Shown: positions 34,159 through 44,174, numbered from the stretch's first letter. The stretch: 64,000 bases of DNA from Polaromonas sp. (GCF_030689685.1 NZ_JAUYEY010000015.1:36145-100144), one strand, 5' to 3'. The notes: generated by a model not told the origin, from the sequence alone. Numbers and translations are program-made.

Positions 34159-36516
34159 TTAGTGAATAAAACCCATGCCCCGTGATTCACGGACTTCGGG
34201 TTTGATCCGGTGCTCGGCTTCAAGCTGGCTCAGGAATTCATCAACCGTGAACTCCGCCGCAAGAATGTCAGTCTGCCGCTTGACCGCCGCAAAGTCGCCG
34301 GGGCACAGTTGCTCCAAACGAGCCAGCCGCTCGCACACCACGTCGGTCAAGCTGGCGGCATCACCAGCGAGGGCTTCGGTAACAAACATTTTTTCGCGCT
34401 GAGCCGCCGTCAAGGGCATGAATTTGATCTTGAAGGTGAAGCGCCGCAGCGCCGCCTGGTCCAGGCTTTCCAGCAGGTTGGTGGTGCAGACAAAAATGCC
34501 GGTGAAACGCTCCATGCCCTGCAGCATCTCGTTGACCTCGGTCACCTCATAAGTGCGGTGCGCGCCGCGCCTGTCCTGCAAAAAGCTGTCGGCCTCGTCG
34601 AGCAGCAGCACCGCTTTTTCGGCCTCGGCCTCGGCAAACATCGCTGCCATGTTTTGCTCGGTCTCGCCGACGTATTTGCTCATCAGGTCGCTGGCCTGCT
34701 TGATCATCAGCGGCCTTTCGAGTTCTTTGGCCAAGTGCTCGGCCAGCGCGGTCTTGCCGGTGCCCGGCGCGCCGTAAAAACACAGGCTGCCGTGGCTGCG
34801 GCTTTTCAGCGCTTGCACAATTCGCGGCACGTCAAAGCGCGACTGGACGTTCAGCATGGACAAATCGTAAGTGGTGACGCTGCGTCGCCCCGCAGCGTCG
34901 GCTTTGTTGCCGAGCGCGAGGTCGGCATTTTTGAGCTGGCGCTCAATCAGCGACTCCATCAGCGCCGTGTGGCCGCCGCTGAGGATGGCCTGCATGCCTT
35001 CGCCGCAGTTCTCTTTGCAGGGTTCGCTGGCCAGCCTGGCAAAACGCACCGCCGTGCGGATCTGCGCCGGTGTCAGACCCTTGCGGGCCGTGAGCCTGGC
35101 CACAAAACCGTCGCTGACCGGCACACCCGCGAGCGTCTTGCGCACCAGGCCTTCGCGCGCGCCAGGTGGTGGCGACTTGAGTTCCAGGTGGTAGGCAAAA
35201 CGGCGCCGGAAAGCCGGGTCGATCTGCTCGATCCGGTTGGTCACCCACAATGTCGGCACCGTGTTCGATTCGAGGATCTGGTTGACCCAGGCCTTGCCGC
35301 TGACCGAGCCGGTGGCCGGCGCCACCAATTGGTCCGAGCGTGCCATCAGTTGGGCCGCCTCGCTGGAGATCGCGGGAAACACGTCCTCGACCTCGTCAAA
35401 CAACAGCGCGGCGTGGGCGCTGCCCTTGAGGAAGACCTGGGCGATCTGCAGCGAGCGGTAGCGGTCACGTCCGCTCAGCGAGTTGCCGTCGCGATCCGCA
35501 TATTCCACCTCAAACAGGTCCAGCCCCGCAGCCTGCGCCACCACTTTGGCCAGTTCGGTCTTGCCGGTACCGGGCGGGCCGTACAGCAGCACGTTGACGC
35601 CGAGCTCCTTGCCGGCCACCGCATTGCGCAGCAGCGACACCATCACCTGCGCGTCTTCCTGTGCAAACGAAAAGTCCGCCAGTCCCAGGCTGCTGCGGTC
35701 CACCGGGCGCGTGAACACGGCCATCAGTTCGGTCTGGTCGCGGTATTCACGCATCAGCACCGGTGGCAGTTTTTCGCTGACCTTCATGAGGTCGGCGAGG
35801 TCGGTGATATTGTGCTCGGAGATCAGATTCTCGACCATGCCGATGCGTTCCAGCCGCGAGCCAGCGCGCAGCGCCTCGGCAACCTCGTTGGCCTTGACGC
35901 CGGCCACCTCGGCAATCGCGGCATAGGCTTCGGGCGCGTTGTTGACCTTGAACTCGACCAGCAGAGAGCGCAAGTCGCGCTGGTAGCGCGCCAGCGTGCC
36001 GTACAGCAGCAGCGCGCGTTCGGCCTGGTTGAGCTGCAGCAGGTTGGCCAGCGCGTCGATATTTTTTTCGACCAGCGTGGACTGCTTTTTGAGCGCGTGT
36101 GTCAACCAGTCGCCGGTGGCGCTCAGCACCGACAGCAGGTCCTTGGGCTGGTCCTTGGCGTGTTCGTCGAGGTAGAAAAACAGCGTGCCCTCTTCATAGG
36201 GGCCACGCCAGGCGCCGTGGCGGTTCAGGAAGGCGGTGTCGCTGAGGGTTTCGTGCCCGCGCCAGAACTCGTTGTCGCGGCAGCGGCGGCCCAGGAACTC
36301 GCGCAGGCGCTGCAGCGCGGGCAGCGGCCACACCAGGTGCCGGCCGGACAGCGACAGCAGGCTGTTGAGGTCACGCCGCACATTGAACTTGGCGCCCTGG
36401 CGCGCGGCCAGCGTCAGCACAAAATGCGAACACATCAGGTCCAGCACCGGCGCATCCTTCAGGCCGGGAGACAGCAGTAGCTGACCGTGCTTGTCGGCAC
36501 CCAAACGCTTGCTCAT
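34159..36516 (-). CDS. double AAA+ ATPase of unknown function
   Basis: A 785 aa protein from the ATG at 36516 (MSKRLGADKHGQLLLSPGLK). Residues 1-250 are a family-specific helical N-terminus. The first AAA+ module has Walker A GPPGTGKTELA, Walker B ALLFDEVEDVFP and sensor VTNRIEQIDPAFRRRF. The second has GAPGTGKTALA, VLLLDEADSFLQDR and CTTNLLESLDQAALRRF. Both modules keep arginine fingers, so both can be active. It is like cytosolic AAA ATPases widespread in Burkholderiales, with no defined job. It is a single gene; no partner is adjacent. Confidence 0.85.
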   Translation of the reverse strand: MSKRLGADKHGQLLLSPGLKDAPVLDLMCSHFVLTLAARQGAKFNVRRDLNSLLSLSGRHLVWPLPALQRLREFLGRRCRDNEFWRGHETLSDTAFLNRHGAWRGPYEEGTLFFYLDEHAKDQPKDLLSVLSATGDWLTHALKKQSTLVEKNIDALANLLQLNQAERALLLYGTLARYQRDLRSLLVEFKVNNAPEAYAAIAEVAGVKANEVAEALRAGSRLERIGMVENLISEHNITDLADLMKVSEKLPPVLMREYRDQTELMAVFTRPVDRSSLGLADFSFAQEDAQVMVSLLRNAVAGKELGVNVLLYGPPGTGKTELAKVVAQAAGLDLFEVEYADRDGNSLSGRDRYRSLQIAQVFLKGSAHAALLFDEVEDVFPAISSEAAQLMARSDQLVAPATGSVSGKAWVNQILESNTVPTLWVTNRIEQIDPAFRRRFAYHLELKSPPPGAREGLVRKTLAGVPVSDGFVARLTARKGLTPAQIRTAVRFARLASEPCKENCGEGMQAILSGGHTALMESLIERQLKNADLALGNKADAAGRRSVTTYDLSMLNVQSRFDVPRIVQALKSRSHGSLCFYGAPGTGKTALAEHLAKELERPLMIKQASDLMSKYVGETEQNMAAMFAEAEAEKAVLLLDEADSFLQDRRGAHRTYEVTEVNEMLQGMERFTGIFVCTTNLLESLDQAALRRFTFKIKFMPLTAAQREKMFVTEALAGDAASLTDVVCERLARLEQLCPGDFAAVKRQTDILAAEFTVDEFLSQLEAEHRIKPEVRESRGMGFIH

Positions 36517-36708
36517 CGATGGACCTCCGGCATGGAAGAAAAAACCATCTGCGCCATCAGGCACAGACGACATATGCCTAACCATAACGCAGCTTGAAGC
36601 ATCATGGAAGACACTGCGTGAATGTTCGCGTGTGGATTGCGCCACAAAAGCCGCCACAATCGGTGCTCCCGCAAAAATGCCGTGACAGCCCTACCCGCCA
36701 GGAGCACC

Positions 36709-37911
36709 ATGCTTGGATTTGCCGATATAGAAGCCGCCGCCATCAGGCTGCAGGGCCAGTTGCTCGACACCCCTTGCGTTGCGTCGAAAACGCTGTCGCA
36801 GATCACCGGCGCAGAAGTTTTCCTCAAGTTCGAGAACCTGCAATACACCGCCTCCTTCAAGGAGCGCGGCGCTTGCAACAAACTGGTGCAGCTCACGGCC
36901 GAGGAGCGGCGCCGCGGCGTGGTAGCCATGAGCGCCGGCAACCATGCCCAGGGTGTGGCCTACCATGCGCAGCGGCTGGGCCTGCGTGCGGTGATCGTGA
37001 TGCCGCGCTTCACACCCGGTGTCAAGATAGACCGCACCCGCAGCTTTGGCGCGGAGGTGGTGCTGCACGGCGACACGCTGGAAGAGTCCCGCAACCACGC
37101 GCTGGAACTGGCGCAGCGTGAAAGCCTGGTGTTTGTCCATCCCTATGACGATGAAGCCATCGTGGCCGGCCAGGGAACGGTCGCCCTGGAAATGCTGCGC
37201 GCCGTGCCGGAGCTCGATATCCTGGTGGTGGCAGTGGGCGGCGGCGGCCTGATCGCCGGCATGGCAACGGCGGCGAGAGCGATCAAGCCCAGCATCGGCA
37301 TCATCGGCGTGCAGACCTCGCGTTTTCCAGCCATGGTCAACGCCATCAAGGGCACGCAACACCCGCAGGGCAGCAGCACCATCGCCGAAGGTATTGCTGT
37401 CGGTACTCCGGGCGTCATTGCGCAGGCCATCATCGCGCGGCTGGTGGACGATCTGGTGCTGGTGGACGAGGGCGACATCGAGCAGGCCATGGTGATGCTG
37501 CTCGAGATTGAAAAAACCCTGGTCGAGGGCGCGGGCGCCACCGGCCTGGCCGCACTGCTCAAGTACCCCGAGCGCTTTCAGGGAAAGAAAGTCGGCCTGG
37601 TGCTGTGCGGCGGCAACATCGATCCACTGCTGCTGGCAGCCATCATCGAGCGCGGCATGGTCCGTGCCGGACGGTTGGCCCGCATCCGGGTCAGCGCGCG
37701 CGACGTGCCTGGCTCTCTGGCCAAAATCACCGCTACGGTGGCTGGCGCGGGCGCCAACATCGACGAGGTGCACCACCAGCGCGCTTTCACCATGCTGTCG
37801 GCGCAGAACGTCGACATCGAACTGGTGATCCAGACACGCGGCCGCGAGCACATTGCACAGGTGCTGGCCGTATTAAAAACAGCCGGTTTCGAAGCCGCAG
37901 AACAGTCATGA
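36709..37911 (+). CDS. ilvA: threonine ammonia-lyase (threonine dehydratase) with ACT domain
   Basis: A 400 aa PLP enzyme; deaminates threonine to 2-oxobutyrate. The ATG at 36709 follows AGGAG. The PLP lysine lies in YTASFKERGACNKL (about residue 50), the phosphate loop in VAVGGGGLIAGMAT, and SAGNHAQGVAYHAQ is conserved. A single ACT domain occupies the C-terminus (ARIRVSARDVPGSLAKITAT). This short, one-ACT form resembles TdcB-like/IlvA short types rather than the 510 aa biosynthetic IlvA. The symbol is therefore tentative. It overlaps the thioesterase gene by 4 bp. Confidence 0.93.
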   Translation: MLGFADIEAAAIRLQGQLLDTPCVASKTLSQITGAEVFLKFENLQYTASFKERGACNKLVQLTAEERRRGVVAMSAGNHAQGVAYHAQRLGLRAVIVMPRFTPGVKIDRTRSFGAEVVLHGDTLEESRNHALELAQRESLVFVHPYDDEAIVAGQGTVALEMLRAVPELDILVVAVGGGGLIAGMATAARAIKPSIGIIGVQTSRFPAMVNAIKGTQHPQGSSTIAEGIAVGTPGVIAQAIIARLVDDLVLVDEGDIEQAMVMLLEIEKTLVEGAGATGLAALLKYPERFQGKKVGLVLCGGNIDPLLLAAIIERGMVRAGRLARIRVSARDVPGSLAKITATVAGAGANIDEVHHQRAFTMLSAQNVDIELVIQTRGREHIAQVLAVLKTAGFEAAEQS

Positions 37912-38312
37912 ACACGGATACCTTGCAGGCCGTCCTGCCGAACTATTTTGCACCCTGGGTGCAGGCCCTGGGCCTGAAGGTTGAGGCTTTCGACAGCCTG
38001 GGCGTGACATTGCGACTGCCGCAAAATCCGGCGCTGTCACGCGTCGGCGGCATGCTCTGCGGCCAGGCCATGATGGCCGCCGCTGACACGGCCATGGTGC
38101 TGGCGCTGATCAACCATTTCGGCGAATTCCGGCCGTGCACCACGGTGCAGATGAACAGCAGTTTCCTCAAGCCGCTGTCGAAACAGGACGCCCTGATCGA
38201 AGCGCGCGTGCTACGCGCCGGCAAATCGCTGGCCTTCGGCGAGATCGACATCCGCGGCGCCGACGACGGCAAAAGCGTGAGCCGTACCACCACCACTTAC
38301 GCGCTGCTTTGA
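37908..38312 (+). CDS. PaaI-type hotdog-fold thioesterase
   Basis: A 134 aa single hotdog domain. The central helix region GGMLCGQAMMAAADTAMVLA at residues 47-66 has the conserved Gly-Gly and acidic residue (D61), followed by TTVQMNSSFLKPLSK. Such enzymes hydrolyse acyl-CoA thioesters. The substrate cannot be read. The 4-bp overlap with the threonine ammonia-lyase suggests co-translation, but a metabolic link is not evident. Confidence 0.88.
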   Translation: MNTDTLQAVLPNYFAPWVQALGLKVEAFDSLGVTLRLPQNPALSRVGGMLCGQAMMAAADTAMVLALINHFGEFRPCTTVQMNSSFLKPLSKQDALIEARVLRAGKSLAFGEIDIRGADDGKSVSRTTTTYALL

Positions 38313-38315
38313 CCG

Positions 38316-38939
38316 CTACCGGAGGTGTTTGCTCATTTTGGCGACAAACAGTTGCGGGATGCTGACGCTGCGGCGCCCCGGCAGCAGCTCAAACCCGTCG
38401 CGGGCGCGGATACTGCCCGGCGTCAGCACCGACAGGTAAAAACCGCAAAAGCCGCTGTGCGCCATTAGGCGTGAGGCCCGTGCAAAACCCATGGCAGCAT
38501 TGAACTTGTAGCAGGGTTCGCGCGGAATCCTCACCTGCAACTCACAGCGCGGAAACCTCAGGACGTCGCCAGCCCACACCTCGCTTTCCAGCAGGCCCTG
38601 CAAGGTCAGGTTTTCACCGAGGCTGCCGTGCGGCAGGTTGTCGTCGATTAGGCCCGGACCGTGTTCGCGCCGCGCGGCCTGCCAGAACGGGTAGTGTTCG
38701 GCGGGATAGGCATACACGGCTTTTTCCAGCCCACCGTGGAGGGACAGGTCGGCTTGCTCGTCACCGAGCAGTCCCAGCGGCAGCACCGGCACCGCATCAC
38801 TGACCGCCCGCTTGACCATGCCGGTCAAGACATTTCGCCCGCCCATGGGCATACGCCGAGCCAAGCCGACCTGCACCGACACCAGGCTGCGCGCCACGCT
38901 TGCCTGCCCGCCCACCAGTCCAGGACCCGCTAATTCCAT
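38316..38939 (-). CDS. MOSC domain protein (YiiM-like)
   Basis: A 207 aa MOSC protein. The core reads LSLHGGLEKAVYAYPAEHYP, then LGENLTLQGLLESEVWAGDVL, and RIPREPCYKFNAAMG with the conserved Cys. MOSC domains bind molybdenum cofactor sulfur carriers; YiiM reduces N-hydroxylated compounds such as 6-hydroxylaminopurine. The N-terminal 30 residues are variable. The start (38939) overlaps the 3' end of the upstream glycine-zipper gene by 10 bp, on the same strand. Confidence 0.9.
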   Translation of the reverse strand: MELAGPGLVGGQASVARSLVSVQVGLARRMPMGGRNVLTGMVKRAVSDAVPVLPLGLLGDEQADLSLHGGLEKAVYAYPAEHYPFWQAARREHGPGLIDDNLPHGSLGENLTLQGLLESEVWAGDVLRFPRCELQVRIPREPCYKFNAAMGFARASRLMAHSGFCGFYLSVLTPGSIRARDGFELLPGRRSVSIPQLFVAKMSKHLR

Positions 38940-39394
38940 CCAATCACTTCAAAGCCCCGTTCCGCCAGGCAGCGCTGCACGAAATTGCGGTAGGTGCTGC
39001 TGGGACGGTCGTTGCGAAAAGCACCCTGCACCGCACCCGCCGACCCGCCCACGGCTGCACCCGCTGCGCCGGCGCGAACCACACCCTCGCCGCCGCGGCC
39101 GGTGATCAGCGCGCCGACCGCCGAAGCCACCGCACCGGTGGCCGCACCGACGCCCGCACCGCGGGCGACCGCATTGTTTTTTTCGTCGGGTGTCAGGCCG
39201 GCTGACACCGCCCGGGCCATGCAGGTGTCGACCTCCGCGCGGCCTTGGGCGTCACCGACACGGTTCAGGGTGGCGTTGGGGTAGAGAACAGGCCGGGCCG
39301 AGGGGCTGTGGGCGCCGGTGCTGGCACAACCGGCCAGGCCGCTCAGCAGCAAGGCGGCAACACAGGCAAAGCCTGGTTTGGCGAAGGAATGCAT
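38930..39394 (-). CDS. glycine-zipper outer-membrane-type lipoprotein
   Basis: A 154 aa protein from the ATG at 39394. The lipobox LSGLAGC is at residues 17-23 after a signal peptide. A long Gly/Ala zipper spans about residues 78-125 (GAGVGAATGAVASAVGALIT, GAAGAAVGGSAGAVQGAF), then an ending with one Cys (NFVQRCLAERGFEV). The domain resembles glycine-zipper proteins of the outer membrane such as SlyB/OsmB-like. Function unknown. It overlaps the MOSC gene by 10 bp. Confidence 0.85.
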   Translation of the reverse strand: MHSFAKPGFACVAALLLSGLAGCASTGAHSPSARPVLYPNATLNRVGDAQGRAEVDTCMARAVSAGLTPDEKNNAVARGAGVGAATGAVASAVGALITGRGGEGVVRAGAAGAAVGGSAGAVQGAFRNDRPSSTYRNFVQRCLAERGFEVIGWN

Positions 39395-39531
39395 ATCAAA
39401 CTCCTGATCAAAGGATGGCTGTGGCTCGCCGGCAGGGTACGGACAAATCAGCATGGTTGCGGCCAGCCGGTCCGGTCCGCGTATGAAAAGGTAAAATAGA
39501 GGCGTTGTCCCGTTTTCAGGAACCCCTCATC

Positions 39532-39696
39532 ATGTCCAGTCCAGAACAAACCACTAACGCAGCCCACAGCAGCCCGACCCACGCCCAGGAACAGGATGCC
39601 GTCGAAGCGATTGTGCCGCTGATGCCTCTGGTCCTGCCGGCCGCCGGCGCTGTATTGATGTTCTTGCTGGCTTTTATCGCCATCTACATGGCCTGA
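39532..39696 (+). CDS. 54-residue single-pass membrane protein
   Basis: The start at 39532 (MSSPEQTTNAAHSSPTHAQE) follows AGGAAC. A 34-residue soluble, Ser/Thr/Glu-rich region is followed by a C-terminal helix (LVLPAAGAVLMFLLAFIAIY). It shows coding-like structure and stands divergent from the glycine-zipper gene. Small tail-anchored proteins of this type are common in Comamonadaceae. No function recognised. Confidence 0.6.
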   Translation: MSSPEQTTNAAHSSPTHAQEQDAVEAIVPLMPLVLPAAGAVLMFLLAFIAIYMA

Positions 39697-39733
39697 AACC
39701 CGTCGGCAGCGCCGCTTTAGGCCGCACGCCTGC

Positions 39734-41017
39734 TTAAGCCGCGCCGTTGGTCTGCCGCCCATCGGGCGCGCGGCTGATCATCAGTATTCCGACGATGAAG
39801 GCAATCAGGTGGCCTTCGGGAAAGGTCCGGAAGTGGCCGCTGAACAGACTGGTCGCGCCCCAGGCCAGCAGACACCCCGCCGCCATCTTTCCGTAAATAG
39901 TGCCGCTTTTCAGGGCATATTTCAAGATCATTGCGAGAACGGACAGAAAAGCTGCGAGTCCGACAAGGCCGTTTTCAGCCAGAATAAACAGGTACTGGTT
40001 ATGAGGATCGCCAGCAGGATTGGCGCGCCAGCCACTGTATTTCTCTGCTGCAATCGCACTGAACTCCTGCTTGAATCCACCCGTTCCGAGACCGAACAAG
40101 GGGTTGTCGCGGATGATGCCCAGCGTTGTCTGATACATCACCATCCTGCGTCCAAGCGAGGTCTCCGTGGGTGTGGTCGTAAAGCCTTGAATCTCTGTGA
40201 CGCCCTTCATGATTCGGTCATGCACCGAAGAGGAAAAGGTAAATGCCACAGCACCGACCAACAATGCCGCAAATGTCCCCAGGACCACCCCCTTCAGCCC
40301 GCGCCACAGGACGAAACACCAGACCACCAGCACCAGAAAAACCACATACCCGCTGCGCCCGTCGGTAACCGTCGCGATATTGACCAGGAATCCCAGCGAC
40401 AACGCATGAAACAGCCATTTTCTTGCGGGTTTTTTTTGTTGGGATGCAAACCATTGCGACAAAAAGGCGCACAGTGCGAACACCATGCTCTGGGTGGCAT
40501 AAGACCGAAACAGATTCTCGGGGCCCAAGGGCATGGACGACCTTGTGAACTTGAGCGGCGAGTGGGTCATGAGTTGCTGCACAAATGGTGCAGCCAATGC
40601 GAAGGACAGCAACATGCCGACAGCCGCCAAACCAAAAAACGCCACCAAAAATCGCCGCTTTGGTTCCGCGCCTGAAAAGAGCAGGACCAGCGGAAGAATA
40701 TAGAGAATTTTCCTGTCGGAATAAATGGTTTCCATCCCATACGACAAGGGTGCCGCCGTATAGCTTAGTCCTATCACCTGCCAGCCAAAGTACACAGCCA
40801 GTGCCACAGCAAAGCCTGCGGGGAAGTTCTGCACGTCCAGGTGTCGGCGCTGTCCGCTCAGGCAGACCGCAAGAAACAAAAGCAGGAAAAGTGCAAACCC
40901 CAAATTTGCCAGGGCGGTGGAAAACAGGTTGACGCAAACGGCAAATATCGCCGTGTTTTGGGTCCAGGTAATCAGGGGGTGCGGCGATGGGTGATGCAGA
41001 TGGGACAAGGCAGTCAT
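39734..41017 (-). CDS. O-antigen ligase family protein
   Basis: A 427 aa polytopic protein with about 11-12 hydrophobic helices and one large periplasmic loop. The Wzy_C/WaaL features are LGRRMVMYQTTLGIIRDNPL then FGLGTGGFKQEF, and DPHNQYLFILAENGLVG with the conserved His. It would transfer O-antigen (or a similar polymer) from undecaprenyl-PP to lipid A core at the periplasmic face. The next gene downstream of its start, GT25, is also leftward, so the pair may serve LPS assembly. Confidence 0.9.
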   Translation of the reverse strand: MTALSHLHHPSPHPLITWTQNTAIFAVCVNLFSTALANLGFALFLLLFLAVCLSGQRRHLDVQNFPAGFAVALAVYFGWQVIGLSYTAAPLSYGMETIYSDRKILYILPLVLLFSGAEPKRRFLVAFFGLAAVGMLLSFALAAPFVQQLMTHSPLKFTRSSMPLGPENLFRSYATQSMVFALCAFLSQWFASQQKKPARKWLFHALSLGFLVNIATVTDGRSGYVVFLVLVVWCFVLWRGLKGVVLGTFAALLVGAVAFTFSSSVHDRIMKGVTEIQGFTTTPTETSLGRRMVMYQTTLGIIRDNPLFGLGTGGFKQEFSAIAAEKYSGWRANPAGDPHNQYLFILAENGLVGLAAFLSVLAMILKYALKSGTIYGKMAAGCLLAWGATSLFSGHFRTFPEGHLIAFIVGILMISRAPDGRQTNGAA

Positions 41018-41050
41018 CGGTGAATGGTTCCAGGTTAAATGTCAAGTCGC

Positions 41051-41800
41051 TTATTCGTGCCGTCGGCGGCGCCACAGCTTTTTCCAGCGAAACTGCAGGG
41101 TCTGAAACCACAGCGGATGCGACTTGTCCAGCGCGGATGAAAACTTCCCGTTGTGGCTGCCCTGCTCGACGACCGGCGGCTCCAGCCAGAACATGGGGGT
41201 GGCCAGCGTCCGGTCAATGTGCTCGAAGGTGTGGTCGATCGGCAGCGTGATGCCGTTGGCCTCTATCCAGTCCAGCCGCCGCTGCGCGGTGGCCAGCGAG
41301 ACGATGTAGGAGTCCGCAAATTTGCCCTGGTTGCGCGGGTACAGCCATTGCCCGGCGCGGATCTGCTCATGCGGTACGTAGTAGTGGCCGCCGCAGCCCA
41401 AAAAGGTGACATGCGGGTCGCCCAGGGCCAGCTCTTCCTTCATCAAGCCGTTCAGGGCCGGCCAGAACTGCGTAGAAAAAATCACGTCATCTTCCAGGAT
41501 CAGGGCACGGGACAATTGCCTCTGCGCGATCAGCCTGTGCGCTTGCCAGTGCTTGAGCGCGCAGGACTGCTGCGCGGGCGACAGTTTGTCGCCGCGAAAA
41601 AGTTGCTGGCGCAAGCCTTCGGAAATGGCCGGTATGTCGAAATCGAGCACCCACTCGAAAGGCAGGCCCAGGCCCGCCATTTGCGCTTCGATGAAGCGCC
41701 GCCGCTCGATAAAACGGGTTGCGTGAATCACAAAAATCGCGTCCAGCCCCGCAGGCAGGGCCTGACGGGGCGCGGGGTTGGAGGAAGGGGCGAGGGGCAT
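41051..41800 (-). CDS. glycosyltransferase family 25 protein (LPS)
   Basis: A 249 aa protein from the ATG at 41800 (MPLAPSSNPAPRQALPAGLD). The GT25 features are IFVIHATRFIERRRFIEAQM near residues 19-38, AQQSCALKHWQAHRLIAQ, and ALILEDDVIF with the DxD-like EDD at about residue 103. A late TFEHIDRTL carries the usual acidic residues. It probably adds galactose or a related sugar to the LPS core. It lies upstream of the O-antigen ligase on the same strand, 33 bp apart. Confidence 0.88.
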   Translation of the reverse strand: MPLAPSSNPAPRQALPAGLDAIFVIHATRFIERRRFIEAQMAGLGLPFEWVLDFDIPAISEGLRQQLFRGDKLSPAQQSCALKHWQAHRLIAQRQLSRALILEDDVIFSTQFWPALNGLMKEELALGDPHVTFLGCGGHYYVPHEQIRAGQWLYPRNQGKFADSYIVSLATAQRRLDWIEANGITLPIDHTFEHIDRTLATPMFWLEPPVVEQGSHNGKFSSALDKSHPLWFQTLQFRWKKLWRRRRHE

Positions 41801-42159
41801 GGGTGCTTGGAAAAAGAAGGAAACCCGGAACGGCTGCAGATGCGTGGATTCTAGGTGACTGCAGCATCCACCTACAGGCGCATGGAACGAGGCCACCGGA
41901 GATTGCGCCCACTGTGGTCAGGACTGCCGGAACCGGCGTATTCGCAATGCATAACCTCATGCAGGTTTTGCATAAGTTTTGCTTGTACCCGCGAGGTAAC
42001 TTCCGCCGATGTTCTTAAAATGAATTTTTCGACCATCCTGCGGAGCTCCGTTTTCGAAGCAGTAGCAAGCGCCATTCCGACAGGCGTTCCGACCCGCCGT
42101 TGCGGCTGTCCGGCATCCGGCGCCTGTCGAAATCACGCTTACTAACTTTGGAGCTCCCG
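41801..42159. promoter_or_regulatory. regulatory gap between GT25 and pckG
   Basis: No gene is seen here. A direct repeat, GTTTTGCATAA followed by GTTTTGCTTGT (about 41967-41988), precedes an AT-rich stretch (TTCTTAAAATGAATTTTTCG, 42012-42031), a fair place for the pckG promoter. A GC-rich hairpin-prone segment (CGACAGGCG... CGCCTGTCG, 42077-42129) lies in the presumed pckG leader. Confidence 0.4.
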
Positions 42160-44028
42160 ATGAACCACCCCGCGATGCAAGGGCTGAACCTGAATACGCC
42201 CAGCTACGTCAAACACGCCCGGCTGATTGCCTGGGTTGCCGACATGGCGGCCCTGTGCAAACCCGACAACATCTACTGGTGCGACGGCAGCGACGCCGAA
42301 TACCAGCGCCTGTGCCAGCAACTGGTTGACGCCGGCACCTTCAAAAAGCTCAACGAGGCGAAGCGCCCGAACAGCTTCCTGGCCAACTCCGACCCGAGCG
42401 ACGTGGCCCGCGTGGAAGACCGCACCTTCATCTGCTCTGCGAACAAGGAAGACGCCGGCCCGACCAACAACTGGATGGCCCCGGCCGAGATGCGCGCCAC
42501 GCTGCAGCCTTTGTTTGATGGCTGTATGAAGGGTCGCACCATGTATGTGGTGCCGTTTTCCATGGGCCCGCTGGGCTCGCCGATTGCACACATCGGCATC
42601 GAGCTGTCCGACAGCCCCTATGTCGGTGTCAACATGAAAATCATGACGCGCATGGGCAGGGCCGTGTTCGACGTGCTGGGTGGCGACGGCGAGTTTGTCC
42701 CCTGTGTGCACACCGTCGGCGCGCCACTGGCCGAAGGCCAGAAGGACGTGAGCTGGCCCTGCAACAAGACCAAGTACATCGTGCACTATCCCGAGACGCG
42801 CGAAATCTGGTCCTACGGTTCCGGCTACGGCGGCAATGCATTGCTGGGCAAGAAGTGTTTCGCGCTGCGCATTGCGTCGAACATGGGCAGGGACGAAGGC
42901 TGGCTCGCCGAGCATATGCTGATCCTGGGCGTCACCTCGCCCGAAGGCAAGAAGTACCACGTGGCGGCGGCCTTCCCGTCGGCTTGCGGCAAGACCAACT
43001 TCTCGATGCTGGTGCCGCCGGCGGGTTTTGAGGGCTGGAAAGTCACCACCATTGGCGACGACATTGCCTGGATCAAGCCCGGCAAGGACGGCCGCCTTTA
43101 CGCCATCAATCCGGAAGCCGGCTACTTCGGCGTCGCGCCGGGCACCAATATGCTGACCAACCCGAACTGCCTGCGCAGCCTGGACCACGACGTGATCTTC
43201 ACCAATGTCGGCCTGACCGACGACGGCGACGTCTGGTGGGAAGGCATGGAGCAGGATGCACCGGGCAAGGCCTTGCCGGCTCATTTGATCGACTGGCAGG
43301 GCAAGGACTGGACACCGCAGATCGCCAAGGAAACCGGCGCCAAGGCCGCGCACCCGAACTCGCGCTTCACAGTCGCCGCCACCAACAACCCGGCACTCGA
43401 TCCGGCCTGGGATGATCCGGCCGGCGTTCCGATCGACGCTTTCATCTTCGGCGGGCGCCGTTCCAACACCGTGCCGCTGGTGACCGAAGGTCGCAACTGG
43501 GTCGAGGGGGTTTACGCAGCGGCGACCATGGGTTCGGAAACCACCGCCGCCATCACCGGCCAGGTCGGCGTGGTGCGACGCGACCCGTTCGCCATGCTGG
43601 CCTTTGCCGGCTACAACATGGCGGACTACTTCCAGCACTGGCTCAATGTCGGAAAGACGCTCGAAGCCTCGGGCGCCACACCGCCGAAAATTTTCACCGC
43701 CAACTGGTTCCGCAAGGGCGAGGACGGCAAGTTCGTTTGGCCCGGCTACGGCGAGAACATGCGCGTGCTCAAGTGGATGATTGACCGCATTGAGGGCGAG
43801 GGCCAGGGCGTGGACCATTTTATCGGCGTTAGCCCGCGTTATGAAGACATGAACTGGAAAGGCCTGGACTTCAGCGCCGAGCAGTTCAAGTCCGTCACCA
43901 GCATGGACAAGTCAGCCTGGCTCAAGGAGCTGGAATTGCACGCGGAACTGTTTAAGCAACTCGAACATCACCTGCCAAAAGAGCTGGAGGAGACCAAAGC
44001 TGCGATTGAGCAGCGCCTGGCGGCCTGA
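42160..44028 (+). CDS. pckG: phosphoenolpyruvate carboxykinase (GTP)
   Basis: A 622 aa enzyme converting oxaloacetate and GTP to PEP, CO2 and GDP; the entry to gluconeogenesis. The ATG at 42160 ([20 protein letters not shown]) follows TTTGGAG. The kinase P-loop is [13 protein letters not shown] around residue 284, with the reactive Cys. Substrate residues sit in [25 protein letters not shown], and the Arg-rich [16 protein letters not shown]. The length matches the GTP-dependent family. It ends with a strong terminator at 44112-44141. Confidence 0.98.
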   Translation: MNHPAMQGLNLNTPSYVKHARLIAWVADMAALCKPDNIYWCDGSDAEYQRLCQQLVDAGTFKKLNEAKRPNSFLANSDPSDVARVEDRTFICSANKEDAGPTNNWMAPAEMRATLQPLFDGCMKGRTMYVVPFSMGPLGSPIAHIGIELSDSPYVGVNMKIMTRMGRAVFDVLGGDGEFVPCVHTVGAPLAEGQKDVSWPCNKTKYIVHYPETREIWSYGSGYGGNALLGKKCFALRIASNMGRDEGWLAEHMLILGVTSPEGKKYHVAAAFPSACGKTNFSMLVPPAGFEGWKVTTIGDDIAWIKPGKDGRLYAINPEAGYFGVAPGTNMLTNPNCLRSLDHDVIFTNVGLTDDGDVWWEGMEQDAPGKALPAHLIDWQGKDWTPQIAKETGAKAAHPNSRFTVAATNNPALDPAWDDPAGVPIDAFIFGGRRSNTVPLVTEGRNWVEGVYAAATMGSETTAAITGQVGVVRRDPFAMLAFAGYNMADYFQHWLNVGKTLEASGATPPKIFTANWFRKGEDGKFVWPGYGENMRVLKWMIDRIEGEGQGVDHFIGVSPRYEDMNWKGLDFSAEQFKSVTSMDKSAWLKELELHAELFKQLEHHLPKELEETKAAIEQRLAA

Positions 44029-44111
44029 CGGGCACCGGCGCTCCGTTGCAAGGAGAAAACCAGCAAGACCTGCCTGTTTTTCCTGGTGTCCCCGGCCCAT
44101 CGCCGGGACGC

Positions 44112-44141
44112 AAAAAAGCCACCGATCCGGTGGCTTTTTTT
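44112..44141 (+). terminator. rho-independent terminator after pckG
   Basis: AAAAAAGCCACCG-ATC-CGGTGGCTTTTTTT: 13-bp stem counting A-T pairs, with a U run directly after. It is near-symmetric, so it may also stop leftward transcripts from the gene starting at 44717. Confidence 0.92.
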
Positions 44142-44174
44142 AGGGCTGTCCGATGGCAGCCGGTAGCAAGCAAA

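Noticed and set aside
34210..36480. A 756-codon rightward open frame opposite the double AAA+ ATPase gene
   Set aside because: It is an antisense shadow in GC-rich DNA; the leftward frame has complete AAA+ motifs and this one has none.
42142..43818. A 558-codon leftward open frame opposite pckG
   Set aside because: Antisense shadow of a clearly recognised PEP carboxykinase gene.
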